DNA of 64,000 nucleotides from Onchidella celtica (taxonomy: Eukaryota; Mollusca; Gastropoda; Systellommatophora; Onchidiidae): assembly GCA_963931925.1 (NCBI GenBank), contig OZ007581.1:27645312-27709311 (forward strand), written 5' to 3'. The notes under the pieces were generated by a model. The model saw only the letters and a program-made list of their open reading frames with translations. It was not told the origin of the DNA and searched no databases. Numbering within the stretch: position 1 is the first letter of the stretch; every line of letters begins with the position of its first letter. A program made the translations under genes and the position numbers. Shown piece after piece: positions 55,658-64,000 of this stretch.

Positions 55658-56470
55658 CAGTAGTCTCCGTCTAAGAACTCGCCACCTTAGAACCCGATCC
55701 GCCTTAGAACCCGCTGTTGCCGTGAAACCGAATTTTTTCACTGTAATTTACATGCGTAAGAACCCGCTCTGAAACGAAAAATCCGCCTAAGAACCTGGCA
55801 TTTGACCGAGAGACGAGCACACTTTTACGTAAAATGTCCACATTATTAAACGCAAAATTCTCTTTCAAGGGTAGAACAAAGCCATACAGTACAGTGAAAA
55901 AGAGCGGGTGGAGGGAAGGTAGGGGGAAGCGAATCGTACAAAGGGTGGAGCCCAGTTCGGTCTTTCGTGTGCAAGCAGGCCGGTCCTAGACTAAATTAGC
56001 ATAGTCATTACCTAACATCTATTGTTGTCTAACAGAATTTTATACGTAATTGACCATGCACTTGGTTTGCACGGCACACATGTACTTAGGGCTGATTGTG
56101 GTTATTACACAGGGTATCACTGGGCCGCGTGTTGTCTAAAAGCGGCATCTCTGATTCACAACTTGATTGTTCAGTCTGAATCATTCCATTCGTTACACAA
56201 TTATCACTGTAAGAAAAGAGCATTCTGCTAGCCATAAGTCGTAACTTTGGCCATTCGCAAAAAAAATTTATTTTTTTTTAAAATTAATGTTCATCGCTTA
56301 ATTTTCATAATGAGGTCACGACCCAGGTCCGAGCAATCAAGGGGGATAAGCCATGGACACGGGTAGCCAAATATAAGTGGTATCCTTTGGTATCCGCCTA
56401 AGTGCCCGGTCCGCTTAAGAACTCGCTTTTTCTGCCTCCCGTTGACCGGGTTCTTAGGCGGAGACTACTG
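55658..56470. mobile_element. pogo/Tigger-type MITE, family T2, copy 2
   Basis: CAGTAGTCTCCGTCTAAGAA at the left, complement of CAGTAGTCTCCGCCTAAGAA at the right, TA at 55656-55657 and 56471-56472. It matches 44573-45145 with about 260 extra bases (56130-56390), showing that copy 1 is the deleted form or copy 2 gained an insert. Confidence 0.9.
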
Positions 56471-56609
56471 TATTAAAAAAAATGGAAGAATTCCAGACTG
56501 TTTGCTTGTGTTGATTTTTATTTTTTAATTGTGAAACTGGTTATGTGAAGCATTGTGCATCATTCAACATACATTGACTTTAAATACACAAATCTTTTTT
56601 CTGACTTAA

Positions 56610-56908
56610 CTCATTCACTACCGTAAGCCAAATATTCAGCTCGCGGATTTTTGCTTCGCTGTGGAATGCTGAATATTCGGCTCGAGTGGACACGGATTTC
56701 CCAACACTAATATCTAAGCCAACTTCTCGAAATATTGAATCCTATCCTGATTCGTTGATTTTCCTTTACTTTAATGCCTATATACTGTATTATGTCTTCT
56801 GTTTATACTGAGTGAAAGAAAAAACATCTTTGAACAGTGTCCAGATTTCAAACTGGATAGTGTTGAGAGTTCCCGTCCACACCCACAAAAGTTACTGTAG
56901 GGAATGAG
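56610..56908. mobile_element. TTAA-type MITE, 299 bp
   Basis: Left CTCATTCACTACCGTAAGCC after TTAA (56606-56609); right end is the complement of CTCATTCCCTACAGTAACTT before CTAA (56909-56912), a one-base decay of TTAA. A local inverted pair (aatattcagctcg / gctgaatattcggctcg) lies at 56635-56685. Confidence 0.75.
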
Positions 56909-57448
56909 CTAATTTTGATATGCTGATTCCGGATTTGATTTTTATGTTCAGATGCCGTTTTTGATAACTTTGTAAATGGGAATTTTAATGCCGGCAGAGT
57001 AAAGTGCTCGTCACGTGGGCTCTGAATTTTAATCACGTATGCGAGCAAGGCTGCCGGATCCCAAATATTAGGCAGTGCCTGATTTTCAGGATGCAACCAT
57101 CGGCCAGATCGAATTTCTACGCTTTTCGTCCTGTTTCCTTATTATACATTGCAATTCAACTGGAGGCTGACTGCCAACCAACTCAAATCCAAAACTGATC
57201 TGGTCTGACTGTACGTATAATACCCCCTATAGCCATAGTTTTCTATGTAAAATACCACAAGACCCTAACACCAGCTCCAACGTTTAGTTTACCAGGCCCT
57301 GGACACCCTGCAGGGAGTATGTATGTATAAAGAGGTTTCACTATTGGTCGATTTGCACACAGAAGGCTCCGCGAAACCACTGTTAGCTTGGAGCAGAAAG
57401 TAGGTTGCTGCCATAAACAAAACCCGTTTGTGCATTTCCAAGGGGCAT

Positions 57449-58579
57449 TTAAGAGCTTATAAACGGCTCTAAATACAGTGGACTACGCTTGAGTTGATGT
57501 CGTCGGGGGAGTAAAAAAAGATCAATACATCCGTTGTGCAACTCCTCCGTTGCCGATCCGATGAAGGTTTCAAATGCGCTGCCGTCGTCTACATGCTCAA
57601 TCAGACGTTTCAGGAGTGCAGTCCTATAGTGGCACTTTAAATTGTTAATGATCCCCATGTCGCATGGCTGTGCTTTGGAGGTGGCATTTGGCGGAAGAAA
57701 AAGAAGTTCCGTTGCTTTCAGTGTTAAAGCCTTTGGGTGGGCCGTACAATTGTTGATGACCAGCAGGACTCTACGGTTTTCAAAGTGCATCCTCTGATCA
57801 AACTCCTGCAGCCAGTCTGTGAAAAGAGACGCCGTCATCCAAGCCTTTAAGTTTGCTTCATAGTGCACTGGAATCTTCCTCAGCCTTTTAAAGCAGCGCG
57901 GCATCTTGAATTTCCCAATGACAAAAAGTGGCCATTTGCAGCTGCCATCCATATTGCTGCAGCAGAGTACAGTAATGCGGTCCTTTACTGTCTTGGTCCC
58001 ATGACAATCTTGCCCCTTGAACGCCATTGTCTTGTCTGGTAACAGGCGCCAGAACAGGCCCGTCTCATCTGCATTGAAAACGTCGCATGGACTGTACTGC
58101 TCCAGTGCTTTCTTCAAAACTTCTGTTTTCCACTGATCCAGTGTAGTCACATCCACTGACTCGCTCTCCCCACAGACATTCTTGAAAACTATGTTGTGTC
58201 GCTTCTTGAACCAGGAAAGCCACCCGTCGTTGCACTCCCAGTCACCTTTCCCTAATTCGGCTGCAATGGCTGTAGCTTTTGCCTTCATAATGGGGCCGCT
58301 AAGTGGAACGTTGTTCCCTCTCATAGAACAAAACCATTTGAGTAGTTCCGAATCAACATCATCATGCTGGGCTTGACGGGCTCTTTTCTTGTCAACATCG
58401 ATTTGTCCACTATAGAACTGCTCCCTATAACGCTCCTTGTTCTTCATGATGACCGACACGGTGTTGGCCGAGATGTTGAAGTCGGACGCTACAATTTTCT
58501 GCTTTTTCCCACTCTCCACCGCTTCAATCAATTCCATCTTTCTCTTCAATGGTAGAATGTTCAAAACAGTCTCTTTCAA
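57449..58579 (-). CDS. Tigger/pogo-type transposase, probably inactive
   Basis: A 376-codon minus-strand frame. Residues 11-55 are a CENP-B N-terminal helix-turn-helix (KRKMELIEAVESGKKQKIVA), 75-140 the second Tc5/CENP-B DNA-binding domain (GWLSWFKKRHNIVFKNV), and 165-345 a DDE nuclease. The first catalytic Asp is D171 (FNADETGLFW) and the third D307 (QPCDMGII), but the second position is Asn (N276 in LLVINNCTAHP), where the family has DNC. GAC to AAC fits CpG decay. The frame opens without an ATG; Met15 is the first. It reads through the terminal repeat at its end (plus-strand 57476-57500), so the last ~20 residues are not genuine. TIGD4/6-like proteins are the nearest relatives I can name. 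Confidence 0.85.
   Translation of the reverse strand: MKETVLNILPLKRKMELIEAVESGKKQKIVASDFNISANTVSVIMKNKERYREQFYSGQIDVDKKRARQAQHDDVDSELLKWFCSMRGNNVPLSGPIMKAKATAIAAELGKGDWECNDGWLSWFKKRHNIVFKNVCGESESVDVTTLDQWKTEVLKKALEQYSPCDVFNADETGLFWRLLPDKTMAFKGQDCHGTKTVKDRITVLCCSNMDGSCKWPLFVIGKFKMPRCFKRLRKIPVHYEANLKAWMTASLFTDWLQEFDQRMHFENRRVLLVINNCTAHPKALTLKATELLFLPPNATSKAQPCDMGIINNLKCHYRTALLKRLIEHVDDGSAFETFIGSATEELHNGCIDLFLLPRRHQLKRSPLYLEPFISS
57476..57505. repeat. Terminal inverted repeat of the Tigger element
   Basis: TA (57474-57475) followed by CAGTGGACTACGCTTGAGTT. It resembles the left end at 61770 (CAGTGGACATTGCTTAAGAT). A weak candidate for the other end is agtcgactg at 58681-58689, giving about 1.2 kb in all; its TA is not preserved. 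Confidence 0.6.
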
Positions 58580-58689
58580 TTCTTCAGTTTCTTGTTTACC
58601 GCGGCGACCTTGATTAATGATTTGGCGGAAGTGAGATCTCTCTATACATACATACTCGCTGGTTTTAACAAGGTTCTAGCAGTCGACTG

Positions 58690-59405
58690 ACAATATCAGG
58701 ATTTCATGACCAAACAGCTTTCAATGTTCACACAACCACGCAGGCTAAAATCACAGACTTAATCACCATTAAAGTATTCAACTGAGTTACAGCTTTCCAC
58801 AATATCATAACAACAACTCAACAACAGTATTACCATATAAAATCTGACTGAAACAGAAACATCAAAAACATCAAAATCCAGCCGGCGTTCCTCCTTTCCT
58901 GAAGTCACATTCAGCAAATATTAAACCATCTCTTTCATTGATGGCCTGTACTATAGACGCGCCCAAAGAAAACTCTGTCACATTGTGGTTCAACTGCTGA
59001 AGACCTTTAAGAACAGGCTGTGTAAATAAATTACAAGAACAGGTTATAAATAAACAAATGAATGGAAACTCTTTGAAAAAAATTCATGTATCTTTGCGAC
59101 ATTTCCTACCCATAATTATTGTCACTTTAGTACTGCCTTCGATTCCATCTCCATATCAGCATGTTCTGAGATAATCATTTTGTAGTTAAACTTTACAAAG
59201 TGTTGTTTCAACTTTACAACAATTTAAAATCTATTCCCAGAGATGAGGCGCTTTCATGATTTTTGTGGGTATGGTAGTATACAGTTTGCTATGCCATGTA
59301 ATAGCCCTGTCTCAAGTTTTTTTTAAAAATGAAGACAGGATAAAGCAGCAATGGGGCAGTGACATTCTATAATAAAAAAAATATTAAAAAATTACAACAG
59401 CCTTC
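58690..59405. other. No gene seen
   Basis: AT-rich with no significant frame, repeat or terminal motif recognised. Confidence 0.5.
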
Positions 59406-59410
59406 GTTAA

Positions 59411-59638
59411 CCCTCTTGCTGCCATAGGGCCATTATATTGGCCCATCATAAGTTGCAGAAGACTGTCCCAAGGCTGATATATCGGCTCTACTGTTTTATG
59501 CTAAAACTGCCGTGAGGCCAATATATCAGCCTGTTTTGCACTCCTAATTTTACTACTTCCTGCTGTCTTTCTACTTGATCATCCATTATTCTGGTAGTCT
59601 AAAGGAAGGAAGGACACTTTGGCTTGGCAGCAAATGGG
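59411..59638. mobile_element. Small TTAA-type MITE
   Basis: TTAA at 59407-59410, CCCTCTTGCTGCCATAGGGC at the left and complement of CCCATTTGCTGCCAAGCCAA at the right, then CTAA. The GGCCAATATATYRGCC-like words repeated inside resemble those in the larger piggyBac-type element at 8367. Confidence 0.7.
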
Positions 59639-59644
59639 CTAAAC

Positions 59645-61765
59645 TTGCTATTTCTTTTTTACACAGGCACAAACTTGTCGGAACACGTAGATGATACGCC
59701 ATGAAACCCTTTAGTTTCAAAAGGTTTTTGAAATATTTTATTAATCTTAATGGTATCAGACCCTCGACCATTTTCAAATCAATACAAATAAAATTACCAT
59801 TTGTTGTGGCATACTACTAAAAAAAAACTTAGCCAACCAATCCATTATTTATACAGACAGTCCTACGTTGGATATGCAAGTGGATGAATGCTTGCTTGAC
59901 CTCTGACTGTTGGTGTGTGAAACCTTGCACACATTCTAATGAAATCAACATGGACCAATTACAGGTCTTGACTAAGCATGCATCACAAATCCAGCAAAGT
60001 CAAATAACCACTGAAAGAAGTAAAAATGACATAAATAACACAAGATTTTCGGAAGGAGATCGTCAAATATACAAATATTTTAAACCCTTTACATTCTGAT
60101 GGCTTTGGGAAAATGGGTCAAGATCACATCAAGAATCTTGTGCCATTTTGATTTTTGTTTGAGCAAGAGTTGTGGGGTTTTCAAATCTATGCCTATTGTT
60201 TATAAAGTCTTTTCTCATAAAGATGCTGTGGAGAATTTTACCTTGCTAAATCCAGTCTCATAATTGATCCACGGTGGAAGTAATTGGTGATGGAGTCTCC
60301 TGCTGTCTACAGCTTCCTTGATGTTCTGTCCAAACCACAGCACATGTGCTATCACCTTATTCAAGAGAAAAGAAAAAAGAAAGGTCAAATTTCACTCAAA
60401 ATTTCATTTGTCGCTTAATGGGCCATGCAGGATAGATGAATTTGAGTCGAGATATCAAAAATGCTATTATTCCATTTTTCAGTACTTTGACATCTTATCT
60501 AAGCAATAAAATAGTTTTCTTGACTTGATTCTACTCATAAATGTGTTAAAAAGATGTTATTGTGAGGTTTGTTTTTGACAGTGAAGTCTTTTTTTACTCA
60601 TTTTCTCGAATTCACAATTTTTGGCATTCCTGGGTCACTGGGACAGCTGTAAAAATGTGGGTTTTAAAGATAGAAAGCTCTACTTTGGAGGGAATGTAGA
60701 TTAAATGTATATGTACAAAGTGACCACAGAATATTTTGATGCATCAATTACTGATGTCAGGGTAAGTAAAAACTCAACCCAAGGTTACGAATCAGTTAAT
60801 TATTTGAAGCAAAATAAGAGGCAAAAAGTCAGGGCAATAACTTTTACAACTATGAGAGATATCAAAATTCCCTTTGGTCACTTTGTAGATATATATCTAT
60901 TGAACAAACATGCCAACTTTCAGCAAAAAAACACTGAAAACTAACTAATTTATCTGTGAGCAGGTTTTGGTAAGAATTCAATATGGCCGTCAGAAATTGC
61001 ATAACAGGGGCACTTTTTTTTTATTTAAAAGATCAGAATTTAACACATGAATTAAAATAACACTGGAGTATGAGCTCTGTACAATATATGTGGAAAAATA
61101 GCCACGTGCCCGGTGTGGCCCCTTAAGAATTCAGATCTGATTTTGAATTTGATCCTCTCATCCTCTACATGTATATCAATTCCATTTTCTATGATTTCCA
61201 ATGAAAACGATTAAAAAAAATAATTTAAAATTGCATTTATCACCAAACATGCCACTTTTTTTTTTTTCAAACATGCATTTAAAAACTGTATAGTTTACAG
61301 CTCAAATTCAAATATATTTTTTTAGCATGACAAAGCTGAATTCCAGACACTTTTCTCTCAGTTCATGTAGTACATTAATTTTCTTCTGATACAAGATCAA
61401 TTTCTGGGGGACGGTGGGACATTGAAATCTGACACTGACAGCCGTACACTATTCTTCAGCAAAATGACCAGTATAACTTGTAAGTATTATACAAACTTCA
61501 CACATGCCTTTTCCATTATATGCTAAAGTTAATATATGGGTGTCTCTTTACTGAATGTAGCACAGACCAATACTGCCATGCATGTCCTTTTTCTACCTTA
61601 TTGTCTCTATGAACTTGTCTCACACATAACTCTTTCATGTCAAAGGTAGATAGATGTATCTGTTAGTTTCCAGAGAGGCAAACTCATAAATAAAAGCATT
61701 TCTATATGTAGACTGGCTATGCCATACAAGTTTTTTGTGTTTTTCTCAAAACTATGAAAAAAACA
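59645..61765. other. No gene seen
   Basis: AT-rich with scattered short ORFs (59884-60099, 60705-60944) of no recognisable family and no flanking splice signals that would connect them. Confidence 0.5.
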
Positions 61766-61769
61766 CATA

Positions 61770-63527
61770 CAGTGGACATTGCTTAAGATGATGTCCAGGG
61801 GACATAAAATTTAACATCTTACTATCCGTTAAATCATCTTAAGCATTATTAAGTTATCTACCTTAGATAAACTATGTTGATAAATGATGGAAGCGGCATT
61901 GTTATGTAGGTGATCGACCTTTGGTTGTTTTTTTCTAAGGAGGGGATATTTTTTGTGTGTAGGCCAATGTGTATTAGGGTGTGTGAGGGGACATTGTTTA
62001 GAAAGAAAAAATATTCACCCAAAGCGATGGTGTCTGACCATTTCTAAGCAAAATGTTCTGTTTCCATTATAACTAAAGGGCAAAAATTAGCACACAATAT
62101 TACCTGTCAGTCAACTTAACATTACGTTGTTATATGACTGTCAGCATGCAAGATACGCCAACCAAACAAACATAGCTTGCATTTTCCGGTATTATTAATA
62201 TTTATATTTAAATGTGAATATCATACAAGACCCTCCCGCTGGTCACACTCGCATCATGTAGCACTGAGCCTAAACTAACACATAAACATCGCCCATCCGC
62301 GGTGACCGAGTGAGCAAGGTATTTGACACCTTCGTGGATTTGCTGGCGCCGACTGTCTTTGCTCCGTGTCCCGTGAAAACGATAGAATCTCTACTGCGTA
62401 GTTAAAAAAAAAAAATTAAACAATTGTGCAATTGTGGCCACGCGTGTCACGGTACGTTCACACCAAACTGGCGACAACGGACGTGCAATCACGGCCGAGC
62501 GACAACGGTACAAAGTTTCTCTAAATCATAATTATTATTGGATTCAGACCAACCTACTCACAACAGACGAGTCATTTTCTCTCGCCCGTGCGACTTTTCA
62601 CTTTTACTGCTGCAATAAAATTTCAACGACACTCAGCCGTGGGATTGTTTTTCTTTAATTTCGCGTACTCCAAGCCGCCAGGCCCATGGCGTCTTAAAAT
62701 AGCACGGGCGGGATGCTTGAAGAAAAATTTAAAATACAATTTTTTCATCAAGTGTTATTTTTTAGCACAGATTTGAATTCAGCGACCCAAAATTAGGTAT
62801 AGGCGGAAAGGCTTGGCGTTTTATCGCTTTATAAAGACTTTTTTTTGGGTAAATATTCATGTTTAGTCATTTCAAACGGGCGCTTGGCCGTGTTCACATG
62901 ACCGTTTGGTGAAAAGAACCATTACAGTACATCCACGTGGGCAACCCTTTGCTTTTTCTCTCTATCGTAACCTCCGCTCTCAATGCCCGACCTGAGTAAA
63001 ATCAGTGGCCCTGTGAATTTTACGATATCAGATGCACCGTTTACTATTATACTGCATTATCGATCCACCTGATGAATAATACATGGCAACATATTTGAGC
63101 TCGCATGAGTGCGAGGGATCAGTGATGCCAGCAGAATAAAATTAAAATCCTACACTCATGGACAAAGCGACCACATCCAGTCGTATGCATGGCGCCTCGG
63201 GCGCACGCTGGGTAAGTGAGATAACAGGTGTAAACAAAGCGAGGCAGACAAAGAGCAATGGCAGGTATGAGCTGTAGCGAAACGACGATTACGAAAGATG
63301 ACGGCGTGTATTTTGACCATGACACGGTTTAGGAAAATCATACTAAGCATTTTTTTTCCTCTTTGGGACTTCAAAATGAGATCACACAAAGAGTAAAAAC
63401 GGATAGAAAGATGTCATACTATGCGTTTTTTTCCCACGGAAATGAGGCATTGGGGAAGGGATAAAAGAAAAACATCATACTAAAAGAAGATCATTTTAAG
63501 CGACTTCATTTTAAGTGGAGTCGACTG
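61770..63527. mobile_element. Tigger-type non-autonomous element, 1.76 kb
   Basis: TA at 61768-61769 and 63528-63529. Left end CAGTGGACATTGCTTAAGAT, right end the complement of CAGTCGACTCCACTTAAAAT. The left end resembles the terminal repeat of the transposase-bearing element at 57476, so the two may belong to one system. A SINE-like fragment with A-run (62300-62415) is nested within. No transposase frame. Confidence 0.65.
62300..62415 (+). repeat. SINE-like fragment with A-run
   Basis: GACCGAGTGAGCAAGG (tRNA D-arm-like), then gacaccttcgtggatttgctgg, and an A-run at 62404-62414. It aligns with 38735-38860. Confidence 0.45.
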
Positions 63528-63529
63528 TA

Positions 63530-64000
63530 CATAAACATTGCTCCGCCTTTGCACAGCAGAATAGCATGGCTCCCATGTTACATGGAATTTTATATTTTAC
63601 GGTATTTTAATTGATTTACATTAAACCAACTAACACAACAAAAAAAATTTTGATTATTTCCATTTAGAAATGACAGGAATCTGGAATTACAGTAAACTAT
63701 TAAAAAGAAATCAAGAATACTTTTTGTGATCAGTGAATTTAATGAGATCCAAAACTTTCCTCAAATCAAGAATGTAAAAAAGGCCAGCCGCTGTAGAATG
63801 GACCTCCACAGTTTACAGACCTTTATTACTGTTGTGGCATTTGGACTAACAACAGACGCTTCTTTTGAAACGCGAAAGTGGTAAGAGCTCAACCGTAGGT
63901 TCTGTACAGACCAGGGGCAAGTAGAAAACTAACAAACATTTGCAGAAACAGATTTTATTCCTCCTCTGTTTCTCAAACGGCAACTAAAATAAAAAAAAAC
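63530..64000. other. No gene seen
   Basis: AT-rich sequence to the window end with no supported feature. Confidence 0.5.

Overview
The window is eukaryotic, non-coding-dominated DNA, most likely from a mollusc (a gastropod is my best guess; this is inferred from the mix of repeat families and cannot be proved from the sequence). It is AT-rich and full of homopolymer runs and microsatellites. There are no operons, no rRNA and no intact ordinary gene. Almost everything recognisable is transposable-element DNA, large diverged duplications, or short exon-like islands with splice signals.

Three pairs of long duplicated blocks form the framework: A (about 657-6690 and 18288-22200), B (about 12430-13960 and 28580-30235) and C (about 22780-25510 and 49858-52640). 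Because one member of a pair often lacks an insertion carried by the other, several mobile elements can be bounded exactly with their target-site duplications (TSDs).

Mobile elements include: piggyBac-type elements flanked by TTAA (1-649, 8367-9495, 45299-46418, 33347-34116, 41239-41481, 56610-56908, 59411-59638); pogo/Tigger-type elements flanked by TA (5477-6237, 16971-17772, 23885-24635, 50960-51809, 44573-45145, 55658-56470, 61770-63527); a Tigger transposase ORF (57449-58579, minus) whose second catalytic Asp is Asn; hAT-like elements (37277-40093, 53268-54030 with 53486-53814 nested inside); a Harbinger-like candidate (32131-32555); a long-inverted-repeat MITE (12785-12980); and an unclassified 1.47-kb element with a 6-bp TSD (2355-3825). 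Retroelements are a 5'-truncated LINE (43639-44570), a tiny LINE tail (15240-15334), a dead LINE endonuclease fragment (27375-27779, minus), and a complete-ended but internally deleted Ty3-type LTR element (47179-49310) that landed inside the terminal repeat of an older DNA transposon.

Host-like coding evidence is thin: a short exon chain resembling ZSWIM1/3 proteins (40654-41906), one exon-like island at 7826-8031, and a few unidentified exon-like ORFs. A 143-bp tandem satellite lies at about 15545-16405.

The most interesting signal is a ~390-bp unit present three times (1684-2075, 19299-19690, 34717-35110). Copies differ at only one to three positions by eye, although the upstream DNA of the third copy has diverged heavily. 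Each unit begins just downstream of a TATA-like box, has a second conserved upstream motif at the same spacing, contains clear hairpins (one with a GAAA tetraloop) and ends in a T-run. This is the layout of a PSE/TATA-driven RNA polymerase III gene, so I propose a multicopy structured non-coding RNA that I cannot assign to a known family.
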